A stretch of 5,092 bases of DNA from JARROD01 sp037384225 (GCA_037384225.1 JARROD010000341.1:1-5092), one strand, 5' to 3'. Shown: positions 1-5,092, counted from the stretch's first letter. Notes: a model not told the origin generated them from the sequence alone. Made by a program: numbers and translations.

Positions 1-84
1 GGTCTGGGTCTGGGTCTGGGTCTAGATCTGGTTCTGGTTCTGGTTCTGGTTCTGGGTTTGGGTTTGGGTTTGGGTTTGGGTCTG
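1..84. repeat. Hexanucleotide tandem repeat (14 units, three variant blocks)
   Basis: Fourteen consecutive 6-base units run from the window edge. They are GGTCTG x3, the variants GGTCTA and GATCTG, GTTCTG x4, GGTTTG x4, and a final GGTCTG at 79-84. The blocks of identical variants are what slipped-strand expansion of already mutated units would give. The array may continue beyond the left edge. The plus strand reads as Gly/Val-Leu dipeptides and stays open to a stop at 163-165, but no start is visible. On the minus strand one frame reads Asp/Asn/Glu-Pro dipeptides and also lacks a start codon after its upstream stop. It is best treated as a non-coding microsatellite. The chance that it is the end of a low-complexity coding tail from a gene outside the window is small but not excluded. 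Confidence 0.93.
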
Positions 85-314
85 CGGCTTGAACAAGCGC
101 GTCACGCGCCAGGGTGTGTGTACCCTACGACCGCATATTGCGCTGCTGGGCGTGGCGCAGGCTAGGATTAACGCCTGTTGCTGTAATGGATGCCGGGTGC
201 GGCCATCGCCATAGACAAGGGTTAGTTGGCGATGTCAAGCGCCCCAGAAAATTAGGGATCTGCACAAAATAACTTTCTGGGGGCTGTTAAAATCTCTATA
301 TGATATTACGGCTA
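85..314. other. Non-coding stretch with several inverted repeats
   Basis: No gene was found here on either strand. Up to about position 240 the stretch is GC-rich, unlike the AT-rich gene that follows. It contains short dyads: GCGCG-TCA-CGCGC at 97-109, AGGGT/ACCCT at 111-115 and 122-126, CATCGCC/GGCGATG at 204-210 and 228-234, and a longer pair at 238-285 listed separately. Such dense dyads are typical of intergenic repeat elements or the end of a mobile element. No transposase gene, target-site duplication or clear element boundary is visible. Confidence 0.6.
238..285. repeat. Inverted repeat downstream of the first lectin-like gene
   Basis: CCCCAGAAA at 242-250 pairs exactly with TTTCTGGGG at 274-282. 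Three more outer pairs (238-240 with 283-285) form if G241 is bulged, giving about 12 paired bases around a 23-base loop. It lies about 30-75 bases downstream of the stop codon of the minus-strand gene ending at 315, so it could end or stabilise that transcript. It lacks the T-tract and short loop of a classical intrinsic terminator, so another role such as a mobile-element end is possible. Confidence 0.5.
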
Positions 315-767
315 CTACCCTTTATGACGGAACCAAGTAATAGCACCATAAATATCGTTAAAATCGCCATCGAATGAATCTTCACCAGCGAATTGATAAG
401 TCTGTGATACCGTGTCACCGAAACTATTGGTAATAGTAGCAGTATCTTCGCGGACCTCCGATACATTGGTAACCCGGATAGTATAGCGACCTGTACCAGG
501 GGCTATAAAATCACCGGTGCTCTTATTCGAAAGATCTGTTGAGTGTACTTTTGTATCTACGATTACGTTACCATTGAAGATAATCTGTAACCCAGGGGAA
601 CCTGCAGCTTGAGAAACTATGTAATAAGAAACAGATCTTCCTCTTACCAAGTCAACCTGAAATTCACAGCTGTTACCGCTGCAGGAAGCCAACGCCTTTT
701 CTTCTGATTCCGCAGTTGCGCTTACGGCAGCGACCAGGAGTGCACAAACCATTAATAATTTTTTCAT
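315..767 (-). CDS. Small secreted protein with LecB-like calcium-loop motif (paralog 1)
   Basis: The predicted product is 150 residues. The N-terminus is a typical Sec signal peptide (MKKLL, hydrophobic core, cleavage probably after ATA near residue 19), so the mature protein is exported. A cysteine pair (C29, C34) could form a disulfide. The rest looks all-beta, with a central VHST...STG...P.TG.Y block at about 75-95. Near the C-terminus, E129, D133, D135, N137 and D138 sit in FAGEDSFDGDFND with the same spacing as the calcium ligands E95, D99, D101, N103 and D104 of the Pseudomonas lectin LecB (PA-IIL), followed by a strand ending ITW. The chain ends in Gly like LecB but two residues later. 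A Ca-dependent lectin or related beta-sandwich role is therefore inferred; a DUF4114-type domain is the main alternative, and the ligand is unknown. The start is supported by AAGGAA at 777-782. A paralog lies just upstream at 879-1355. The gene is AT-richer than the lipid operon. Confidence 0.85.
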   Translation of the reverse strand: MKKLLMVCALLVAAVSATAESEEKALASCSGNSCEFQVDLVRGRSVSYYIVSQAAGSPGLQIIFNGNVIVDTKVHSTDLSNKSTGDFIAPGTGRYTIRVTNVSEVREDTATITNSFGDTVSQTYQFAGEDSFDGDFNDIYGAITWFRHKG

Positions 768-878
768 TTTTTAATATTCCTTGTTGTGAATGACTGAACT
801 CATGATTTTTACGCAGGAAAGCACCTCTAAACTAAAGAATAATATTTTAATATTCAATAAGATTATTGCTCTATATTT
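768..878 (-). other. AT-rich spacer between the two paralogs
   Basis: This 111-base spacer separates the stop of the upstream paralog from the start of the downstream one. It is very AT-rich, holds the ribosome-binding sequence AAGGAA (777-782), and has TATAAT-like words such as TATTAT and TAAAAT on the minus strand. No -10/-35 pair with proper spacing could be assigned. A weak GAATA/TATTC dyad at 837-855 is too AT-rich to be a convincing terminator. Whether the two paralogs share a transcript is undecided. Confidence 0.4.
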
Positions 879-1355
879 TTAAGGAGTGACAGGCAGTGGA
901 ATACTGTCGCTTATAAACCAACTAACCACAGCAAACGCGTCGTCAAAATCAATATCATCGTCAATACCATCTTCCATTGCAAATAGATGCGTTACTACGA
1001 CAACTTTATTAAGTTCCTCAATTGCAGCAGTCTCACTGCTTACATCTTTTACGTTATGGAAAATTATGTGATAAATACCCGTAATGGGTGGTATAAATCT
1101 TCCCGTTGATCGGTTATTAAAATTCGTTGAATGTACAGAGGAGTTTGCAAGTAACACCCACTTGTTATTGCTATCATAATAACCGATTTCAATTTCCGGG
1201 GTGCTTGTTGTTTGCGCCGTAAACGACCAAACTACCGCCGAGTCTTTAAGAAAAACGGCTTTATAATCGCAGGTTCGGGCTTGCTCATCACAAGTTATTG
1301 CATAAACGCAACTATTGAAAAAAATTAGGGCAAATATTGAACATATATTTTTCAT
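879..1355 (-). CDS. Small secreted protein, diverged LecB-like paralog 2
   Basis: The predicted product is 158 residues with a signal peptide (MKNICSIFALIFF..., cleavage probably after VYA at residue 19). It aligns along its length with the protein encoded at 315-767: cysteine pair C22/C29, the central block from VHST at 74-77 through STG and P.TG.Y, and a C-terminal acidic loop followed by AVVSW. The loop EDGIDDDIDFDD (128-139) is two residues longer than in the paralog, and the Asn of the LecB-type loop is replaced by Asp, so calcium binding may be altered. After SW the chain continues about 12 residues (Pro-rich, ending PVTP), which would not place a terminal Gly as in LecB. The start is well supported by a strong Shine-Dalgarno GAGGAG (plus-strand CTCCTC, 1362-1367) six bases before ATG. 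The gene is among the most AT-rich parts of the window, which could indicate acquisition by transfer. The function is inferred as secreted carbohydrate binding, with modest confidence. Confidence 0.85.
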   Translation of the reverse strand: MKNICSIFALIFFNSCVYAITCDEQARTCDYKAVFLKDSAVVWSFTAQTTSTPEIEIGYYDSNNKWVLLANSSVHSTNFNNRSTGRFIPPITGIYHIIFHNVKDVSSETAAIEELNKVVVVTHLFAMEDGIDDDIDFDDAFAVVSWFISDSIPLPVTP

Positions 1356-1361
1356 TGTATA

Positions 1362-1367
1362 CTCCTC
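1362..1367 (-). promoter_or_regulatory. Strong ribosome-binding site of paralog 2
   Basis: The minus strand reads GAGGAG followed by TATACA and ATG. This near-perfect anti-16S match at ideal spacing fixes the start of the gene at 1355. It is clearly stronger than the site of the downstream paralog. Confidence 0.75.
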
Positions 1368-1413
1368 AACGCATTAAATGGATTTGAAGTGCAGTAGAAG
1401 TATGCACAATGAT

Positions 1414-1453
1414 TGGATATAACGAAATTAGAATTTTTTAAATCTTATATCCA
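1414..1453. repeat. 9-bp inverted repeat upstream of paralog 2
   Basis: TGGATATAA at 1414-1422 is exactly complementary in reverse to TTATATCCA at 1445-1453, with a 22-base AT-rich spacer. The spacer itself contains the small dyad AAATT-AG-AATTT (1425-1436). It lies 59-98 bases upstream of the start of the minus-strand gene at 1355, where an operator or promoter would be expected, and about 115 bases downstream of the lipid operon's end. The AT-rich arms and lack of a T-tract argue against an efficient intrinsic terminator. Its role is unknown. Confidence 0.5.
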
Positions 1454-1536
1454 CTGCTCCTCTCCGGCGTTCCCACTTCCCTAAAAGTATTCCTAACCTC
1501 TTTCGCGTCCCCTCTCACTCCACCTGACAGTGCTGA

Positions 1537-1548
1537 TTTGGCGCCAAA
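1537..1548. repeat. Perfect 12-bp palindrome TTTGGCGCCAAA
   Basis: This is a perfect dyad with no spacer, 21-32 bases downstream of the last stop codon of the lipid operon (1569). As RNA it would make only a very short hairpin with no U-tract, so it is not a convincing terminator. Its symmetry would suit a dimeric DNA-binding protein, but no regulator can be named from the sequence alone. Confidence 0.5.
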
Positions 1549-1568
1549 CTAACAGATATCCCGGATCA

Positions 1569-2291
1569 TTACTCTGCCTGTTGGCAAGAGTCTGAATGCG
1601 TGTAGTGGATCTCCATTGTCCTGAAGCGACCGGATGCATCACTAATATTGGACTTTCCCCGAAAGCGCACCAGGCAACCGGAGTCGTTGTCATACTCCAG
1701 ATGGATAGCTGATGCCAACATCCGGTATAACCAGGCGGCAGGCGTGATGGTGAAGCAGGTGTTGTCCGACTCGCGACACTCGGCGCGTTCGACTTGCAGT
1801 CTGATATCTTTCTGGCGGGAGGGGAGCAGGTACTGAAAAGAAATCGGTCCCATAGTTTCGATTTCACTGCGACGGGAACGTACAAAGTGATCGAAGCCGG
1901 CATCGATAACGCGCTGTGAATTTAGTGGAAGTGTCGCATATTGAGTATCTAAATCCGAGTTCTGACGATAAATAACCTTCAAGGTTTTACCTTCCGGTTG
2001 ACGGCTAACAGAAATTAACTCACCGGTACGCCGATCTTGCTGTATCACTTCCGGGGCAATCCTTGAGTGGGTAAAATCCAGGCGTTTTTCGGCGAAAAGT
2101 CGACCCTGCCCATCCCGGTAGAGCACGGTATGCTGCGCATCGGTCAGCCGTATATGCTGCTCGGTGTAAAGGAGCGTATCGTTTTCCATATCGAAGGCCC
2201 TGCCTTCGGCGAAAATACCCCGGGCTTCGGCGCCACAAATCTGGCCTGTCAGTAAGAGCGCTAACAGCCAGGGAAAAGCGCATTGAATCAT
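1569..2291 (-). CDS. Secreted or periplasmic protein of unknown function, last gene of the lipid operon
   Basis: The product is 240 residues with a Sec signal peptide (MIQCAFPWLLALLLTG..., cleavage probably after CGA at about 21), so it likely acts in the periplasm. Conserved-looking blocks are G-x-AFD...LLYTEQH at 30-46, VLYRDGQGRLFAEKRLDF at 56-73 and VIDAGFDHFVR at 128-138. The second block looks like successive beta strands with a D-G turn. There are four mature cysteines (172, 179, 206, 236), so disulfides are possible. I recognise the style of an uncharacterised exported family but can name no function. The start is set by GGAGG five bases before ATG, and only two bases separate it from the stop of the DUF2878 gene, so translational coupling is likely. 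The same frame stays open upstream to 3119, but that part overlaps the two preceding genes in another frame and is a shadow. Position in the operon suggests a role linked to membrane lipid modification; this is inference. Confidence 0.85.
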   Translation of the reverse strand: MIQCAFPWLLALLLTGQICGAEARGIFAEGRAFDMENDTLLYTEQHIRLTDAQHTVLYRDGQGRLFAEKRLDFTHSRIAPEVIQQDRRTGELISVSRQPEGKTLKVIYRQNSDLDTQYATLPLNSQRVIDAGFDHFVRSRRSEIETMGPISFQYLLPSRQKDIRLQVERAECRESDNTCFTITPAAWLYRMLASAIHLEYDNDSGCLVRFRGKSNISDASGRFRTMEIHYTHSDSCQQAE

Positions 2292-2293
2292 GA

Positions 2294-2830
2294 TTACCTC
2301 CATGCCCTTTGGGAAGCGGCGGTATGCTCGGTAAACTGCGTCGCCACTGGCAACAGCAGCGACCACAAAACCGCTTCCGCCAGGAAAAACCGATAGGACG
2401 GGGAAGCAATTTGCGACCCGGATATCTCCACACCCAGCCAGTATGTGAAAGGCGCAAGGAAAAGCCCGATCAACAAGCTTACAAACGGTCGCGGGCGCAA
2501 CCATGCCAGGCTGTGATTGAGCGTGGTACAAAAGGCAAGCCAAAGACAGGCCAACCAGACGGGCGCTAAAAATCCAGCCACGGGCCCGCCGTTGAAGTGG
2601 ACCAAACCCGTTATTTGAATAAGACTGTCGGCCAGGTAGCCGACAGCTGCGAACCCGAATACCAACCGCCATTCGCCAATGCGATTGACAAAAAAAGCAT
2701 GGTGAAATACGAGGTAACACGCGGTGACGGCAAGCGCGAAGCGGTTGTGAGCCTGAACGCAGGCCAACCAGACAAGCTGAAACAGAAACGCGTTTACCAG
2801 AGCATATTTCAGTCGACTGCGCGCGGTAAT
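2294..2830 (-). CDS. DUF2878 family multi-pass inner-membrane protein (non-canonical start)
   Basis: The reading frame encodes a hydrophobic protein of about 178 residues with roughly five or six membrane segments. Its features fit DUF2878: an N-terminal ALVNAFLFQLVWLACV segment, ADSLIQITGLVHF in the middle, then PVWLACLWLAFCTTLNHSL, and LAPFTYWLG. Family function is unknown; members often sit next to DUF1365 and CFA-synthase-like genes. The start is a problem. Homologous sequence begins near residues 7-10, yet no ATG, GTG or TTG lies in frame there. The start given is ATT at 2830, two bases after the methyltransferase stop (2833), mirroring the two-base gap at the other end of this gene. CTG at 2812 is an alternative. 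The only canonical upstream start is ATG at 2935, which would overlap the methyltransferase by 103 bases and add 35 non-hydrophobic residues. A mutated start codon is also possible. Identity as DUF2878 is fairly sure; the 5' end is not. Confidence 0.75.
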   Translation of the reverse strand: MTARSRLKYALVNAFLFQLVWLACVQAHNRFALAVTACYLVFHHAFFVNRIGEWRLVFGFAAVGYLADSLIQITGLVHFNGGPVAGFLAPVWLACLWLAFCTTLNHSLAWLRPRPFVSLLIGLFLAPFTYWLGVEISGSQIASPSYRFFLAEAVLWSLLLPVATQFTEHTAASQRAWR

Positions 2831-2832
2831 AT

Positions 2833-4049
2833 TTATTCCGCGTCGCGGTACCGGGGTTTCGCCAACAAAAGCTGCACCGTGCCGATGATTCTCTGCCGGA
2901 ATCCGCCTTCGCAGTAACACAAGTAATACTCCCATTTGCGGATAAAGGTTTCGTTAAACTCCAAGGCGCGGACTTTTTCCAGATTGCCAAGGAAGTTGGC
3001 CCGCCAGTGTTCCAGGGTGGTGGCGTAATGACGGGTAATATCCTCCAGGTTGATAATCTGCATGTCGGTAAAACGTGCCACTGACGTGGCAATGACTTCA
3101 TTCGACGGCAATGAACCACCAGGGAAAATATATTTCTGAATAAAATCGACGGACTCTAATGACTGCCGGTAACGCTGATCGGCGATGGTGATGGACTGAA
3201 TCAGCATCAGTCCATCGGGCTTGAGCAGTCTATTGCACGTACTGAAATAATCCGGGTAGTACTTATGACCGACTGCCTCGATCATCTCTATCGATACGAG
3301 TTTGTCATATACGCCTTCGAGGTAGCGGTAGTCTTTCAGTAATAAAGTAATACGATCTTCCAGACCCTGCTTTTTAATCAAGGCGTCGACATAGGCATAC
3401 TGTTGTGTGGACAGAGTGGTGGTGGTTACCCGGCAGCCGTAATGCCTGGCGGCATGGACGGCCAGCCCGCCCCAGCCGGTGCCGATCTCCAACAGGTGAT
3501 CCGAGGGACCGAGCCGAAGCTTCTCGCAGACCTGGTCGAGTTTATAAACAGAGGCATCCTCCAGCGAGGCATTCTTATTGGGGAATACCGCCGAGGAATA
3601 CATCATGGTGGCATCCAGTATCAGGCGAAAAAACGCGGTGCTCAAATCATAATGCGCGGCGATATTGCTTTTCGATCGCGAGACGGAATTCGTGTGCATT
3701 CTATGTAACACGAATAACAGCAATCGTTTCCAAAGCGGGATTCGGCTGTCGAAACTGTTAAGCTGGTCGATATTTGAGGAAAACACCTGAATGACATTCA
3801 GCAGATTTGTCGAGCTCCATAGGTTATCGATGTAGGCTTCGGCGGCGCCGATACTGCCACCGTACAAAAATTCTTTGTACGCACCCGGGTGCTCGATCCT
3901 GATGTGGCCGATAATGGGGGCGGCACCGACAGCCTCGCCAAAATAAAACTTCTTGCCACGATCGTCGACGCACTCCTGTAGAAACGGGATGACATTGATT
4001 GGGACTTGCGATCGTCCACTAGAGTTTTACTGATAACAGAACTGATCAC
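2833..4049 (-). CDS. Cyclopropane-fatty-acyl-phospholipid synthase-like SAM methyltransferase, N-terminal frameshift
   Basis: This enzyme would transfer a methyl or methylene group from S-adenosylmethionine to unsaturated acyl chains of membrane phospholipids. Counting from TTG at 3867 (344 residues), the SAM motif LEIGTGWGG is at 126-134, YSSAVF at 90-95, EMIEAVG at 194-200, KYIFPGGSLP at 245-254, HYATTLEHW at 280-288 and YYLCYCEGGF at 314-323. The family's N-terminal domain continues in the same frame upstream of 3867, with readable residues ECVDDRGKKFYFGE and IEHPGAYKEF, but a stop lies at 4027-4029 and no ATG or GTG precedes. A well-placed GTG at 4049, with AAGG eight to nine bases before it and six bases after the DUF1365 stop, is in another frame. 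A one-base shift between about 4026 and 3985 would join them into about 405 residues, the usual family length. It may be a mutation, sequencing error or recoding. Compared with E. coli Cfa, Cys139 is Ser92 and His266 is Gln224, whereas Glu239 (E197) and Tyr317 (Y281) are kept. Confidence 0.85.
3985..4026 (-). other. Probable frameshift interval in the methyltransferase gene
   Basis: Translation from GTG 4049 begins MISSVISKTLVDDRKSQ and then runs on, without family resemblance, to a stop at 3798. The frame carrying the methyltransferase domain is closed upstream by TAA at 4027-4029. The switch must therefore lie between that stop and about 3985, where family-like sequence begins. It needs a -1 change. 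No strong slippery heptamer is in the interval, so a small indel is more likely than programmed recoding. Confidence 0.6.
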
Positions 4050-4055
4050 GTGAGT

Positions 4056-4898
4056 TTACCTTTTTGTCAAAACCTTACTGTGGCCGGCGTGCGTGTCTCC
4101 ACAACGCTTGTTTTCAAGGGTGGCCGTTTCAGGGTGTCTGTAAAACGGTGTTTTCTTTACCAGAAGCTTTAACGCTTGCCAGTAAATGCCAACAAACACT
4201 TTTAACGTTATAAAGGGATAACGTAATAGAATACCGTTCAGTTGTGTTGCGCCGATCTCTGATCTTCGCAGACTAAGCGTCGCGTCGAAAACACGATCTT
4301 GATGTTCACCTTCAATTAATTGACTGACCATATGAATAACCAGCGTCGATTCCGGTGTATTGCTTCGCCATTGATAGATCATATTCATTGGCATATAAGG
4401 TGAAACGTGGAATACCTTTGTAAAATTTATACGTTGCAAACGCGCACCTGGATCACAATTAAACACGTATTGATGCCTCTCCCCCCAAGGCGTATTGGTA
4501 ATCTCCAATAACATGGCCTGAATTTTTTCATTCCGATCAAAACAGTAATACACCGTAAGCGGGTTCATGATAAAGCCGAAATGTCGCAGATTAGTCAGCA
4601 TGCGTACCGGCCCCGACGTGTCGATACCCAATTGTTGTGAAACACGTTCGCGAACCGCCGTGGCGAGCGGAATCGACGGATCGCCGAAATAATCTTCCCG
4701 TTTAAAGCGGACCGGCGCCCGGCGCGCTGCAGACCAAAACGGGCTGCAGGCGCACACTGCATCGAGTTCATCCAGGTCGAGATACATCATAAATACGCGA
4801 TAACTGAACTCATGCGCGCGGGGGACGGCACGCCGATGTCGAACCCAGCCGGTGTAGATAGCGCTTTTGAAAGTTGAACCTTCGATTGTTTGTTTCAT
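4056..4898 (-). CDS. DUF1365 family protein
   Basis: The product is 280 residues and appears complete for this family (commonly about 250-280). Family blocks appear in order: SAIYTGWVRHRR with PRAHEFSYRVF at 12-36, DLDELD at 41-46, REDYFGDP at 67-74, LRHFGFIMNPLTVYYCF at 104-120, TPWGERHQYVF at 136-146, KVFHVSPYMPMNMIYQW at 161-177, VFDATLSLRR at 203-212, and IYWQALKLLVKKTPFYRHP at 238-256. The biochemical role is not established. The family regularly sits directly before a CFA-synthase-like methyltransferase and after an NAD/FAD-dependent oxidoreductase, and has been linked to membrane fatty-acid modification and, in Rhodobacter sphaeroides, to the singlet-oxygen (RpoE-ChrR) response. The start ATG at 4898 is the first possible one after an in-frame stop at 4911-4913. 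Its ribosome-binding site is weak, with a run of A before the ATG. The next gene starts six bases after the stop, so co-transcription is expected. The last 20 or so residues are polar and probably variable. Confidence 0.92.
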   Translation of the reverse strand: MKQTIEGSTFKSAIYTGWVRHRRAVPRAHEFSYRVFMMYLDLDELDAVCACSPFWSAARRAPVRFKREDYFGDPSIPLATAVRERVSQQLGIDTSGPVRMLTNLRHFGFIMNPLTVYYCFDRNEKIQAMLLEITNTPWGERHQYVFNCDPGARLQRINFTKVFHVSPYMPMNMIYQWRSNTPESTLVIHMVSQLIEGEHQDRVFDATLSLRRSEIGATQLNGILLRYPFITLKVFVGIYWQALKLLVKKTPFYRHPETATLENKRCGDTHAGHSKVLTKR

Positions 4899-5092
4899 TT
4901 TTTTACTACTTTACCCAAAGCGTTTCTATCCAAGCCCGGCCCAGCCGGTAAGGGTGTGGGATTAAGGGCGAATAGTCTACCTTCAGTTGTTCCCGCCGTT
5001 GGGTGCCATCGATGTCGCTTGATGTTCACCCCCAATCCAATCCCCTGGTCTGAAGGGCCTACGTGGTAATGTCCGGCGTCATTTACCAAATA
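4899..5092 (-). other. Upstream region of DUF1365, no recognisable gene
   Basis: One minus-strand frame is open from the right edge to TGA at 4895-4897, overlapping the DUF1365 start as ATGA. That overlap would fit a preceding operon gene. However, the translation (rich in Gly, His, Pro and Arg; ending DRNALGKVVKK) does not resemble the C-terminus of the oxidoreductase usually found here, and the other two frames contain stops. It is more likely a non-coding leader that may hold the operon promoter. No -35/-10 pair, including one of the ECF type, could be assigned. The 8-base palindrome CATCGATG lies at 5007-5014. Confidence 0.5.

Noticed and set aside
1..84. Telomere-like repeat
   Set aside because: GGTTTG units superficially resemble telomeric DNA, but the array is mixed, short and in a bacterial-type context, so a slippage microsatellite is the simpler reading.
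1..165. Plus-strand open frame from the left edge (Gly/Val-Leu dipeptides) ending at 163-165
   Set aside because: There is no start in the window and the openness is explained by the hexamer repeat; the non-repeat tail has no recognisable protein pattern.
837..855. Dyad GAATA/TATTC as a terminator of paralog 2
   Set aside because: Only five AT-rich pairs, no T-tract; too weak to support a terminator.
1493..1903. Minus-strand open frame of 136 codons overlapping the end of the lipid operon
   Set aside because: It is out of frame with the secreted 240-residue protein and its translation has no family-like pattern or ribosome-binding site that I can see.
2020..2457. Minus-strand open frame of 145 codons spanning the DUF2878 / secreted-protein junction
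   Set aside because: It crosses two better-supported genes in a third frame and is rich in Arg and Pro, as expected of a shadow.
2309..2917. Plus-strand open frames of 86 and 106 codons
   Set aside because: They are antisense to the DUF2878 membrane protein; polar residues mirror the hydrophobic codons of the real gene.
2292..3119. Long upstream extension of the open frame that ends at 1569
   Set aside because: It overlaps the methyltransferase and DUF2878 coding sequence in a different frame, lacks family resemblance, and a good ribosome-binding site and signal peptide mark the start at 2291.
3403..3761. Two plus-strand open frames of 101 and 118 codons
   Set aside because: They lie antisense within the conserved methyltransferase catalytic domain; compositions are Arg/Gly/Ser-rich shadows with no recognisable motifs.

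Overview
The window looks like part of a gammaproteobacterial chromosome, perhaps from a marine or environmental species. This is inferred from the mid-range base composition, Shine-Dalgarno-type starts, Sec signal peptides, and a DUF1365 / cyclopropane-fatty-acid-synthase-like / DUF2878 gene row that is common in Proteobacteria. All convincing genes lie on the minus strand. No rRNA, tRNA, CRISPR array or recognisable transposase gene was seen.

The right two thirds (about 1569-4898) form a compact minus-strand operon. In transcription order it holds a DUF1365 protein, a cyclopropane-fatty-acyl-phospholipid-synthase-like methyltransferase, a DUF2878 multi-pass membrane protein and a secreted protein of unknown function. 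Junctions are 2-6 bases, so co-transcription and translational coupling are likely. The set probably modifies membrane acyl chains, with the last product acting in the periplasm. Two genes have abnormal 5' ends. The methyltransferase has its N-terminal region split between two reading frames, and the DUF2878 gene has no ATG, GTG or TTG at the position where its homologous sequence begins. The usual upstream partner, an NAD/FAD-dependent oxidoreductase, is not visible in the 194 bases before DUF1365.

The left-centre part (315-1355) is visibly AT-richer. It carries two tandem paralogous genes for small secreted proteins with a cysteine pair near the mature N-terminus, a shared VHST...STG central block, and an acidic loop followed by a hydrophobic strand ending in W. 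In the first protein this loop has the spacing of the calcium-binding loop of LecB (PA-IIL)-type lectins. Both may be calcium-dependent sugar-binding or related beta-sandwich proteins, with the second diverged in the loop.

The left edge (1-314) is non-coding as far as can be seen. It has a 14-unit hexanucleotide tandem array (1-84) in three blocks of variants, then a GC-rich stretch with several inverted repeats. The most unusual points are the lectin-like paralog pair, the altered active-site pocket and broken reading frame of the methyltransferase, the missing start codon of DUF2878, and the block-structured microsatellite.
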